A DNA stretch of 64,000 nt from Rhynchopus sp. YZ270_cl-10. Lineage: Eukaryota > Euglenozoa > Diplonemea > Diplonemida > Diplonemidae. The position numbers and the translations under genes were made by a program. Location of the stretch: NCBI GenBank assembly GCA_964035575.1, contig OZ037840.1:620001-684000 (forward strand), given 5' to 3'. The notes under the pieces are model-generated. The model did not search any database. It was not told the DNA's origin and saw only the letters and a program-made list of their open reading frames with translations. Positions 51,089 to 61,600 of this stretch are shown here, piece after piece; position 1 is the stretch's first letter; every line of letters starts with the position of its first letter.

Positions 51089-53283
51089 GACCTCCCCTTC
51101 AAGGCTAGTCTGGAGACCTTTGTTTCCCCAACGGGCGCTGCTCAGATCGTACGCTACCTCTCGTCGCTGGCTAAGGTGTGTTTTGTCATTTGCTGTCTGT
51201 TTTTTTTTTTTTGTCGTTTTCCTGCTTACATGCATGGATTACAAAAGATCTTAATTAAGATATGAGCGAAAAACACCGTTTTTTAAAGATCTTAGTGTTT
51301 TCTTAAAATTAAGTAAGATCTTAGTGTTTTGTGTTGAATATCTTAGTTTTTTTTTGTTAAGATCTTAGTTTCCACCAAAAAAAACTAAGATCTTAAAAAC
51401 AAAACTAAGATCTTAAAAATAAAGTGGCTACGATCTTAGAAAAAAAAACTAAGATCTTAGAAAAAAAACTAAGATCTTAGTTTTTTGGTGTTTTTTTCCA
51501 CTAAGATCTTAGTGGAAAAAAAAAACTAAGAAGATATCAAAACCCCGCTCAAAAAAAATTTCCCCTTACTAAGATCTTTTGTTTTCCATGCAGGAGGGTA
51601 AAAAAAAAAATGCACGTCAGGATTGACTGCAACCTTTTACTCCTCTCTTTGTCCTGCACTGTCCTGAGAGCTATTTTTCAGGTCAATATATTTTTCCACA
51701 CAAGCCATGCACGCCACATAGGGGCCTATACAGGGTGTACCCATACAGAGAGAGAGAGAGAGAGAGAGAGTACCCATATTTGCTGCGTTGCGTTCTCTTT
51801 TTAGCTGCTAACAAAAAAACCCCCCCCCACTGCGCCGACAAATTTGCCGTTGCAACACACACCCGGCAACCATATGTACTTCGACCCTTCCCACAACACT
51901 ACGACACCACAACAACAGCACGTCGACTCCGAAGCCATTCTCTCCGGCGCTGCCCACGTGTCCGTCAGCGCCGTGCAGCCGAACCTGCCCCCCACTGACT
52001 ACGTATACGCGACAGGAGACCTACTCGGCACAGACACGGCTCTTCTCGGTGTCAAAGCTCATGAGTCTGGCCCCGTCGACGGCGTACGTACTACCGTAGT
52101 CGTGGTATGTGAGGGGGGTCATGGACACTGTGTGTTTTTTTGGAAAGGGCCTTTTCGAGATATCTCCAAGCTAGTATTAGTGATCGAAAAAAATTCTTTT
52201 TTTCTTTTCGTTTCCTTCGTCAGCTAAAAAAACTCAGACATCAGTTTTTATTTTGGTTGCAGTACGCACACCACCGATGTTACGTACCAACCGTTTGAGA
52301 CGCACTGCAAACTCTCTTATCAACACCGTACAGTCGATGCTTCCACAATACCGATTTTGGGATTAAGATGACACACCGAGGTTAGGCTCATCTACACTTT
52401 TTCATTCCCCCTCCTCGCCATTTCTCCTTTGCCACACCTCTCTCTCCCCCACCTTCCACAGCGCCACCTTCACGGGAAGGACTTCCGCGTTGAGATCTTC
52501 TACACCCTTGCGTCACGTATTGGAGTTGCTCATATGTATCCTCTGCCGCTTGGGACGTACGGTCTGGTGGGTACACACCAGCAGCATCATCACCCTGCGA
52601 CGTCGCCTCCTATGCAGCAGCGTGCGCCGCCTCAACGACGTTCTGTGTCACCTCGTGCGCAGGAGAGTGTTGCGGCGGATCTGCGTCTGCAGCAGCAGCA
52701 GCTTCATCTTCACAGAACGCCAGTTGCGGCGGCGGCTGCAGCTAGCATCAATGAGATGGCGCAGGCTACGATAGACCAGCACCGTGCCCCGTCTGCTCTC
52801 GACATCGCCGAGCGTGAGGAGCTCTACAGCCTCCGTGCTGAAGTCGCATCGCTGCGTGCTGCGCAGCGTGCGTGGGTGGTGGAGAGGGAGGCACTCCTTG
52901 CACGCAGCGCACAGCAGGGCTACCTTGCGCCGATTGCACCCCTCGCTCCAGCGGTGGGGCCGGTGTTGACGCACATCCCAGTGTCGCCTGCTGCGCCTAT
53001 CTCAAGAAGGCGTACACCTCCGCAGCAGCGGGGCGGGTCTTTGGAGGCAGGTATGCAGGGTGCCTTGGTGAGCCCGATGTTGGGTGGAGGAGGAGGCGGA
53101 GGAGGAGGCGGAGGTGGTGGGTACGTCCCGCAGCAGCGGTCGCCGTCCCCGGTCCCGCAAGTCCCGATCCCCATGCCAGCCTCCTCAGAATTCTCCTTCG
53201 TGCCAACCGATATGTCCTCCGGATTCGGCTGCCCGCCACCCGGGGTAGGGTCTTCTGTGAGCCCGGTCCGGGAGAGGTTGTAA
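51089..53283 (+). CDS. Unidentified multi-exon gene (coiled coil, Q/A/P-rich C-terminus)
   Basis: At least three exons. Exon 51089-51175 follows CCTCACAG and ends before GTGTGT; it encodes 29 residues starting DLPFKASLETFVSP. Exon 51805-52083 (or to 52104) follows CTTTTTAG and encodes YFDPSHNTTTPQQQ to AHESGPVDG. These join in phase 0. A short exon near 52262-52330 (TDVTYQPFETHCKLSYQHR) is likely but its joins are unresolved. The last exon, 52462-53283, follows CCACAG and encodes GKDFRVEIFYTLASRIGVAH, then a Gln/Ala-rich stretch, a short coiled coil (EREELYSLRAEVASLRAAQ), proline-rich sequence and a nine- or ten-glycine run, ending in TAA. No family is recognised; a 5' part probably lies in 49.8-50.6 kb. 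Confidence 0.5.
51176..51804 (+). other. Intron with an array of AAGATCTTAG palindromes
   Basis: GT..AG, phase 0 on both sides. Between 51247 and 51578 it holds about eleven copies of the palindrome CTAAGATCTTAG or close variants, separated by A or T runs. An (AG)n run lies at about 51748-51770. Confidence 0.7.
52366..52401 (+). repeat. Hairpin repeat, family H1 (degenerate)
   Basis: AAGATGACACACCGAGGTTA then GGCTCATCTACACTTTTTC. It sits in an intron of the unidentified gene, about 60 nt before the last exon's acceptor. Confidence 0.55.
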
Positions 53284-53429
53284 AGGAGGGGGGTGTTTTC
53301 TTGACCAAAGTGCTGATTGGGTTTGCAAACGTTTCTTTCTTTTTGTGTCCCAAAGAGGTTTCCTCTTCCCTTTTGCTTTATTGTAGGAGGGCGTGGCGCA
53401 GAAACTCATTGGTGTCTCAAAGTTTTGTT

Positions 53430-53496
53430 GGTACACCCCGGGTCATTGTACCAAAGGTACAGTGTTCACGAGCGGGCTGTTGTATTTCAAGTCAAG
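53430..53496 (+). repeat. Dispersed repeat, family H2
   Basis: Contains TGTACCAAAGGTACAGTGTT, CACGAGCGGGCTG and TTGTATTTCAAGTCAAG. The palindrome arms GTACC and GGTAC are kept while the spacer is longer by one base. Confidence 0.7.
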
Positions 53497-53620
53497 TTGG
53501 GTTTTTTTTCAGTAGAAGTGGTACCGTGCCTGCAAGGAGTGTACGGTATCAAATTCGTATTTTTAATTTTTGTTGAAGTGCTCTCTGGGGGTTCGATAAC
53601 CCGCGGAGAAACAGTGCCAT

Positions 53621-53670
53621 GTGTCCACCGATGAACGGTGAGGCGTTTGCACTTTTCAACTTTTTGTTTT
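53621..53670 (+). repeat. Dispersed repeat, family H4 (3' flank of unidentified gene)
   Basis: GATGAACGGTGAGGCGTTTG then CACTTTTCAACTTTTTG, about 340 nt after the stop codon. Confidence 0.65.
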
Positions 53671-54476
53671 TAGCTGTGTGGGAGTTGTTTGTATTGATTT
53701 TATCGAAGAAAAAAAAAATGTATCTTTTTCTTATTTTTATTTTGTACAGCAACGAGGTACCCGTTCTTACCTGTCTTTACTTTTGGACCCTTTTTTTATT
53801 ATTCCTTTAGATTATTACCTGCAAAAAAAGTTGCTTTTCTTTCTTTTCTTTTTTCCTGAACCCAGGGTGACCGTTATGAGCCCCTCCCTCCCCCCTTTTT
53901 CGTGAAACAAAATTAGGCCAAATACAAAAATTGCCATTTTTTTTCCCGAGCTTTCGGTCTAGCGGAATAGAACTGTATGTACGACGATCCGACAACAACA
54001 AAAAAAAGGACTGAAAATTCCCCATCCCCTCCCCGAACTTCGTTTATTTATTGATATTGTTATGTCACTTCATGAAGGTAGGAAAATAGAAACAAAGCAT
54101 TTTGAGCGCACTTTGCGGTTCTGGGGGGACGAATCCGCGCTGCAGAGCCACCTCCTCACAAACAGGTCGAGGTGTGTGCGGTTTCACCACAACTCTCTCT
54201 CGCATGGGGTTTTTTATCGTTGTGATGAGTTGTTAAGTTTCTATTTTTTTCCCCACCAAAAAAAATATCGTGGTCTTTGACAGCTAGATTTGCCTTATAC
54301 AATGACTGTCAATCACTTTATGAAGCCCCCTTCCTTATGAATGAGCCCTCTTCCTCAATCCCGCCCTCTTATCCTCTTTACAGGCACACACCTCAATCCT
54401 CACCCTCTCTCTCTCTCTCTCTCTCTCTCCCCCCATTCTCCAAATTTTTCTTCTTTCATTTATCACAATATTTTAA

Positions 54477-54524
54477 GGTGACTAATCACGAGAGGCTTAG
54501 GGTCATCCTCTAAAACCTTTTCTT
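54477..54524 (+). repeat. Hairpin repeat, family H1
   Basis: GGTGACTAATCACGAGAGGC then TTAGGGTCATCCTCTAAAAC and a T-rich tail. It lies about 250 nt upstream of the ankyrin start. Confidence 0.78.
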
Positions 54525-54770
54525 TGTTTTTTTTTTTTGAAACACTTCGAGGGTAATCTGCCCTCCCCACTTCCCCTCACTCTCTCCCTCCATTCCCCCT
54601 TTCCCCCCCCACACATTTTAGCACCGTTCCAAAACGTTTCTAATCCTACTTAATAGCGGTCCTTCTCCCCCCCTATGCTAAAAGTTAGTGTCCAGCGTTT
54701 CTGGTGACAACATTGTACCTGAAATTCTAGAATTTAACGTCTATTTTATCAAAAAAATAAAACCCCTCTT

Positions 54771-56558
54771 ATGCTAAAGGACGGATGGGGGGACCTACAC
54801 CGAGCCTGCGTCGCTGGGAATGTGAAGAGCGTTGAAGATGCGTTGGGGGCATCTGAGGGGGTACAGCAGCCGCATGGGCACCACCCCCTCACGGAGACCC
54901 TTCTTGCCGCAACGAAGTACGGCTGGACGCCCCTCCACGCTGCGGCGGATGCGGGGCAATGCGAGGTGGTGGAGCTCCTCATTGACACCCTTTTGACACA
55001 CCACAGCAGCAGCAGCACCACGGCGCCCCCTCAGCACACCCTCCTTGCAGCCCGCATGCTGCACAGCGAGACACTGTCCGGGGAGACCCCCCTCTCCCTA
55101 GCGTATACCCGGCAGCGGAATCTCCTCTGGGCGAGCGACTCCGACCCCGATCTGCTCCACAGACTAGACCGCGTTGTAGGGTTTCTCAAAGAAGCTGTGC
55201 GGAGGGTGGAAGGGGCTGATGTGGGGTTGGCACCTACCCCCCCGTTGTCACCTCCTCCCCCTCCTCCTCCTCCCCAGACAAAGCAAAGAATGCGAGGGGG
55301 GGCGACAGCGAGGCAAACCAGTGAACAGTCGCATTCAGGCGTCGCGCATGTTGCACAGCAGCCGGACTTCACAGAGCGTCCGGATACTGCGGTGCTTAGC
55401 GCGGATCGAGCGGGGGGGTTGAAATTGTCGCGTTCAGTTGCAGCGTATTTGCAGGTAGAGGAAGGGAATCTGAAGGATATACAAAGTCAGATGGTGGTGT
55501 GGAGGCAGAGGGCGAGGCAGTTGGCTGCGTGCAATAGAAGGACCAGAGCGAGGGCGGTGTCTTTGGAGATGGAGTTGAGTCGTCTGCAGGCGTCTCAAGC
55601 GGGCAGCCAAGGTGCGCACAGCAGCGAGGACAACGCGGATGATGACACCACCCCCACCCCTACCAACACTATGGCAACAACCCCTTCCGGAGATATCAAC
55701 GCAACGCAGGAACAGATGCAGAACGGTCTCCAATCTGCCCCATCCAAGCGCCTCCCCCGCGGAAACATCGTACGAAGCCAATCTGCAATGCGATTCAAAC
55801 GGCGTACCAGTCCACCCCCTGGAAGGAAACTCATGAGAGGCGGGTCCAGCTGTGGGTCCAACGGTACGCCATCTCCTTGGGGAAGCGGAGGAGCTCGAAC
55901 CACAACATCAGTTCCTTTGGTGCAAACCGCCCCTACACCGCAGGTTGCGCGGAGTGTTCACACCAATGCGCCATTACGACAACGTACCGTAAGACGGAAG
56001 AAAAAACCTGTTAAAAGCCTTATCACTACCCCGCCTACCCCCAAAGCAACCGTTATTCCGATCATCTCATATCGAAGTGAGGCAAATGAAGCGGGCATCG
56101 CCGCGGTGGTGTTGATTGCGATGCTTTCGGCGATACCTGAGGAGGTGGTGGGAAGCTTTTACAAAGGGTATTATGAGTATCTAAAGCGCGCGGATTCGGA
56201 GGGTCGGCTAGGTGTGGGGTGGGGTGATGGGGTAGAGAACGTGACAGTGCAGAAAAGGGAGAGACGTGGCACCACCGTGTCCCGACGTCGCTCCTCTGCG
56301 TCAGGAAAGGGAAGCATCGACCTCCCAGGGCTCCGCAGGCGGACCATGCCCCCATCCTTCTGCAACGCCCCCCTCCCGCAGGATTCGCACTGCCGGACAC
56401 CCTCAGGGTCCGAAGGAGACGATGATGACGCATGCTTCCCTTCCGCAGCACGGCTCGATAATATCTCAAGACGCTGGGGGGCAGGGTCCGCTGTAGACGG
56501 GGAGGGTCATGAAGCGGCGCGTCCCTCGATGGACCTGGCATGCCATTTGCTTAGTTAG
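54771..56558 (+). CDS. Ankyrin-repeat protein with low-complexity C-terminal region
   Basis: 595 residues. Two clear ankyrin repeats (about 6-30, WGDLHRACVAGNVKSVEDAL; 51-75, GWTPLHAAADAGQCEVVELL) and a third weak one (SGETPLSLAY, near 104) form the N-terminus. A proline run and a Ser/Gly/Arg-rich middle follow, with a helical, possibly coiled-coil stretch (about 225-275, DIQSQMVVWRQRARQL). A small hydrophobic helical segment lies near 440-470 (GIAAVVLIAMLSAIPEEVV). Ankyrin repeats indicate protein binding; the specific role is unknown. The ATG at 54771 is the first in frame, and unlike most neighbours there is no CAG just before it. Confidence 0.7.
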   Translation: MLKDGWGDLHRACVAGNVKSVEDALGASEGVQQPHGHHPLTETLLAATKYGWTPLHAAADAGQCEVVELLIDTLLTHHSSSSTTAPPQHTLLAARMLHSETLSGETPLSLAYTRQRNLLWASDSDPDLLHRLDRVVGFLKEAVRRVEGADVGLAPTPPLSPPPPPPPPQTKQRMRGGATARQTSEQSHSGVAHVAQQPDFTERPDTAVLSADRAGGLKLSRSVAAYLQVEEGNLKDIQSQMVVWRQRARQLAACNRRTRARAVSLEMELSRLQASQAGSQGAHSSEDNADDDTTPTPTNTMATTPSGDINATQEQMQNGLQSAPSKRLPRGNIVRSQSAMRFKRRTSPPPGRKLMRGGSSCGSNGTPSPWGSGGARTTTSVPLVQTAPTPQVARSVHTNAPLRQRTVRRKKKPVKSLITTPPTPKATVIPIISYRSEANEAGIAAVVLIAMLSAIPEEVVGSFYKGYYEYLKRADSEGRLGVGWGDGVENVTVQKRERRGTTVSRRRSSASGKGSIDLPGLRRRTMPPSFCNAPLPQDSHCRTPSGSEGDDDDACFPSAARLDNISRRWGAGSAVDGEGHEAARPSMDLACHLLS

Positions 56559-56720
56559 TGGGTTTGGGTTGATTTTTTTTTTCGGTGACATGACACTTGT
56601 GACATATCGTAGGAAATCTTTTAGTATGCGCGAAGACGATTCTTGTGCTCCTCATTCTCCCCACACTATGTCAATACAACAGGTTAGACCGTTTGGTCTG
56701 GGAGGGTTTGGGGTTTCTTC

Positions 56721-56765
56721 TTGTGTGATCTGGGGTGAGGAAGCGTTCCAACTTTTCAACCTCTT
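56721..56765 (+). repeat. Dispersed repeat, family H4 (3' flank of ankyrin gene, diverged)
   Basis: GGGTGAGGAAGCGTTCCAAC then TTTTCAACCTCTT, about 165 nt after the stop codon. A diverged match to the other two copies. Confidence 0.45.
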
Positions 56766-57878
56766 CCCCAATTTACCTTTCGCGCTTTTTTACCCTCCCC
56801 CGTTTTAGAATCAACAGAGAGTGTACGTTAAGATTTTTGAGAATTAAAAGGGGAAAATACCCCCTTTTTTATTTGAGACCCAAAAATGCTGTGTATATGA
56901 AGGCGTATTTAGCTTGGCAAGCAAGACCCTCCTTTGAGTTGTAGTGGCCAGGGTTACGTACCAAAGGTGCCGTATGGTTGGTACCAAAACGATCAATTTC
57001 AAAGATATTGCAAATACAGCAAGACAACAAACATCGGAGGGGGTAAAAAACCCTCCTTAGAGTTTTGAAATCCCAAAATCCACCTTAGTTTTTACCCCAC
57101 CGGTGTTTGTTGTCTTACTGTATGTATTTTTCAGTGAAGATGTATTCTCGGTGGAGTGGGGGGCGAGGGGCAATCTATTTTGTACGAGTATGCAATACGT
57201 CTGGAAATGAAAGACGCATTCTTCGGTCGCCATGAGTCTTGCCGTTTTGGATGCGATCAACAAAACAACAAACAACGAATGAATAAAGAAGGGGAGGTAT
57301 TTCATTTTTTGCCCATATGGCATCTTAGTACTCGGGTGACTATGTACCAAAAAAAAGTAACAAAGGGAAATTATTGTTGCCGAAGGGATGCATGGTCATC
57401 GTGGGTGCTTCTGTAGCGGGGGTTGCGGATGGTCTACTGGCATGTGATGTTCGTAGTTCATGTTTTAGTCGTGGCTTTTGATGTATATTTTTTCCCCTTC
57501 AAAAGTGGTGTTAGGAGGGCTTAGGATCATCTAACACAAAAACTTTTTTTTTGTTTTTCGTGGGGGAAAAAAATTGCATATCTGGTGTTGGGAAGGGCTT
57601 TCCAGCTCAAGGATTCCCCACTGCTCTTCTCCCCATACCCCCTTTCTGTTTGGTCCGTTTTCTGTGGATAAAAAATGGATAGCGAAGACTGTCAACAGCA
57701 GATACACTATACCACCCAGGGCATTAGGGAGTGATGTTAAAAAAGAAAATGGGGGGGCAACAATATTGGAGTGTACCATTGGTAAGGCAATGGTATTTCA
57801 ATGATGATATAGCCTCCCCTTTTTTTGCCAGTTGTGTGTGCATGTTTTTTTAAGGAAATGGAAACTTCCTATTAAGCC

Positions 57879-57926
57879 CCCTGCCGACTCCATTTTTCTT
57901 GGAGCTTCCAGGACTGTGCATGCTCC
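57879..57926 (+). repeat. Dispersed 46-bp repeat shared with 31721-31766
   Basis: CTTGGAGCTTCCAGGAC and GTGCATGCTC are common to both copies, in the same orientation. Confidence 0.7.
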
Positions 57927-58305
57927 GTTCCCTAAAAAAGGAATGGTAAAAAAAGGTTTCAAGAAAGATAAAAAGAAAATGTGGCTGCTGCACAGATCTG
58001 TGACAGCACGATTTTCTTTTCTAATCACAGGAATGAAAGTCATTTGTCTTCACAAATCGCTGGAATTTTCTGAAGGTCCCTGAGTTTTTACAATTTATTT
58101 CCCCCCCCTCATTCCCAGCTTCTCACTTATTCTTTTACAAAAAAAAAGCCTCCCCTTTTTTTGAAAGCCTGATAAACATTCATCCACTACGCAACGTATG
58201 TCTGCACGCAGCTTTGTCAACCCGATTCCTTTCGTTTCCTGGAGTCGTTTCCCACTACCATACAATGCAGGCGAGACCGAAATCGGGCCTCGCTCAGGCC
58301 GGATC

Positions 58306-58362
58306 AGGCGTGGCTGAGGCGTACTCGGGAATGCTTACGTTTAGTACGCCCCAGCCACGCCT
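58306..58362. repeat. 20-bp inverted repeat upstream of CTR9
   Basis: Arms 58306-58325 and 58343-58362 match at 19 of 20 positions (AGGCGTGGCTG-GGCGTACT) around a 17-base loop. GC-rich in an AT-rich spacer. Confidence 0.9.
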
Positions 58363-58622
58363 GAACCAGAACCTGAAGGGAAATTAAGGGTCATAATTTA
58401 GCACATTTTTTTTTTTCAGGTCAACCGGTCAAAATTTGACCAAACTGTATAACGAAAATACCATACCACCTCCACCACCACCACCACCCTATCCCCACCC
58501 ACCCTCAGCAAAAAAAAGGAAAAAAAAGAAGAAAAAAAAAAACGTACATTTGAGGGGCCTCCTCCCTCACCCCCCCCCCCCCCCCGTCCCCCCCCTTTTT
58601 GCCCCCCCTTTTTTTTTTCATC

Positions 58623-61600
58623 ATGGAAACCCATATCATTGAGATTGCCGACCCTAGCAACCCGCAACAGAAGGAACGTCACAGTCTTTCTCTTTCGACT
58701 TCGTCGCAGGAGGTTGTTGCGTTGTTGACACGCATCGCCGTCGATGAGGTGCAGCTATGGCTTGAAACGGCTTTGTTTTTTAATCGCCCTGCAGAGGGGA
58801 GAACCGATGCGTTTGAGGACATTCTCCGCGCTGCGGTAAAACATTTTGGCGGGAGAAAGCTCTCTGTTGTGGGGAGAAACTTGGCGGCAGAGCTTTGCTC
58901 GATTCTTGCGGGACACTATCTTACGAGGCACACCGCGGATATCACCGATCTTGCAAGCCTCGACCATTATAAAGAAGTTATTGCGCAAGGCATGCGTTAC
59001 GACGCTACCCATCCTTTAGTAGGCATTGTAAGCAGCGCATATGACCTGCATAGCAGTAAGACGATGCCACATGGTGCGCAAACAGAGAAATTGCTGAATG
59101 ACGTCGCAAAAAAACTGAGTATGATGAAGGAGTTTGCAAAGACGAACACCCAAAGAATACAGGCCACTTCCCTTCTCGCAATCTGCCGCTACCGTTTGGA
59201 GGACTATGTTGAGGCCTGGAAATGCTTTGCCGAGGTGATTGCGTTGACCCCAACCAGCACCCCATCAGGGATCCGATTGGGGCTGGCGTACTGCAACTTC
59301 AAACTGGGTCAAGAGGACATTGCGATAAAGTCATTTAGAAGGGTGCTAGACATTGATGGGCAAAACATTCGCGCAAATCTTGGTCTTGCCGGGATTCTTC
59401 TTGGTTACCAAGGAGACGAAGCGCACGAAAAACACGTAGAAGGCACCAAGCTGCTCTTCTCTATCTACAACGCCTACAAAGAAAACCCGGTTCTCCTGAA
59501 CATGATTGCCTCTGCGTTGTTCAGAGTCTTCTATACGACGCGGAGCAATAGCACTGCGGAGCACATTATTCGTGTTGCTGACGAAGTCGTCAAATCCAAT
59601 AAAAACAAAACGGACGCGCAATCGAAGCGGTTAGATGCCGAAGCATACTTCCAACGGGGAAGAGTGTATCACGTCAAGGAAGAATTCAAGCCTGCAGTCG
59701 CCTCCTTCCAGATGAGTGTAACGAACAATAGCGACCACATCCCTGCATTATACAGCATGGCGCAATGCAAAATCTACCTCATGCAGGAACAAAGCCGCAA
59801 CAAAGACCAGCACGCAACCTACCGAGACATTGAGGACGTCATCCACCTCCTCAAACGTTGCCACCATCTCTCCCCGGACAACCCGGATCTGCTATCCATC
59901 ATGGCCAAGCTGCACACATGGAAGTATATTGCCATTAAGGACGACAAATCCCGCGAGGATTCCCTCGAAGCTGCCCTGCAACTCCTCCACGGCATCACCG
60001 ACGTCGCGAACCCTCTCGACACCGAAGCCTGGGGCCTCCGCGGGTTTTTGGAAAGAGTTGATACCCAAGCGTCGCTCGTTTGCTACGAAAAGCAGGTCAC
60101 AGTACTGAACGACGCCCAAAAGCATGTCCCCTCTGCGTTGCTTGCGAACCTCGCAGCAGTGTACATCCAAGATGACAACGTCGTAAAGGCTACAGAAAAC
60201 CTTCGTCTCGCTACCGAAGCCTTCAATGAGGAGAAGGCAAAGGGGCTGTGCACGACAGATCATCTGGAAGGTGTGCGGAAGGTGCTTGACTTCAACGCAG
60301 CGCTGCTTGACGAATACAAAAGAGAGCTGCAAACTGCGGCTGACCGACACATTACTATTATCAAAGAGTGGCCTGGGTTTTTGGACTCTTACCTTTCCTT
60401 GGTAGACCTATACCACGAAATGGGACATGCAAAGAAGGCGGCAGCCTTGGCACAACTTGCTTCTGAGGTCATGGCGAGGCAACCCCTTGCGAAGAGATGC
60501 CTTCCTCAACTCCAGCTTGCGGCGCTTTATTTTAAGATGTGCTACTTCAAGGACAGCACAGCGACCGCCCGCAAGGTAGCAGCGTTGTTCGAAGAGGAGC
60601 ACGAAAGGGAGCAGGCAGACGCATCGTCGAGGGATCTGCTCAACCTTGCGCTGCTTCTCCAGGCGAACGGTCTGTACGCACTCTCCAGCGCGCACGCGAC
60701 CTCAAAAGAGAGACGTCAAGAAGAGCTGCGTCAGGCCGAGGAAATCTATCGGAAAGTGTTCAGCTCCGACGTCGACAATGTGTACGCCGTGCACAACCTC
60801 GCCTGCGCAATGCTCTCCCGCTCCACACGCAACAAACAGCACGCCAAAACCCTCATTGAGCGGGTCCGCGAAGCGACGGTTCCCTCCGGAAAGGGGCTAG
60901 AAAATGTTGCGACATTCAACCTTGCACAGCTCTCCTTCTATGAGAGACTCCCCGCAAAGAGTCTCCCCCTCTATTTCTCTTTGCAGTCCGCCTGCGAGAC
61001 GGATCCAAAGCTCGAAGGGTTTGTTCCGGTTCGTGATATTGGAAGTAAGGTCGCACATTGCTACGTCTTCAAGAAGGACTACCGTTCTGCGACCAGAGAG
61101 TTTGCAGGTACATTGGAGAATTCACCTATGTCAATGACCGCGTCGTGCAACCTCGCATTGTCGTCTATGGGAGCCATTTTGCAGGATTACCGTGAAGGCA
61201 TTTTGTCTGATGATGACGCTCTGGAGCGTGCGGGGGGGCAGTTGCAGGGAACACAACTGACGTTTGCGAGGGTCAGGGCGGAGCTGGAGGCGGTATTAGT
61301 GCATCCATCGTTGTCGGAAAAGAAAAAGGCGACGTTCAAGGCGCAAATGGACCAGGTGGACAAATACGACGCAATGTGCGTAAAGGTAGCGCAGCTTCTT
61401 CAAGAAGAGCGCGACACCGTGCGGCACGAATCGTCGGTTGAGGTGGAGATCACCTCCGCCTTCAAAAACTCCTCCTCGAACTACGTGACCTGGCGGGAGC
61501 AGGCATCGCGTCAGGAAGAGCAAGATCGCAGAGGCCGCGTCCAATCCCAGGTTGACAAGATGGCGGCGCAGGAAGAAAAGCTCCGCGCTATCAACCTGCA

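Larger units (their letters stand above)
53284..54770. other. Spacer upstream of the ankyrin gene
   Basis: Contains one H2 repeat (53430-53496), one H4 repeat (53621-53670), a (CT)n run (about 54403-54430) and one H1 hairpin (54477-54524). A short open frame at 54062-54280 is mildly protein-like but has no partner. No other gene is seen. Confidence 0.6.
56559..58622. other. Spacer between the ankyrin gene and CTR9
   Basis: T- and C-rich. It holds an H4 repeat (56721-56765), weak H2 (56952-57003) and H1 (57505-57550) copies, the 57879-57926 dispersed repeat and a strong hairpin (58306-58362). A TTTTTTTTTTTTCAG (ends 58419) followed by a purine/C-rich stretch may be a 5'-UTR acceptor for CTR9. 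No gene is seen. Confidence 0.55.

Noticed and set aside
53581-53605. GGGGTTCGATAACCC, tRNA T-arm-like
   Set aside because: No cloverleaf partners upstream or downstream.
57057-57416. Overlapping 86- and 97-codon frames on opposite strands between the ankyrin gene and CTR9
   Set aside because: No motif, no splice context, and similar composition to the surrounding spacer.
41171-57550. H1 hairpins as hammerhead or other known self-cleaving ribozymes, or as bacterial-style terminators
   Set aside because: The hammerhead core (CUGAUGA..GAAA) is absent. A hairpin with a T tail would suit a bacterial terminator, but the setting is eukaryotic.
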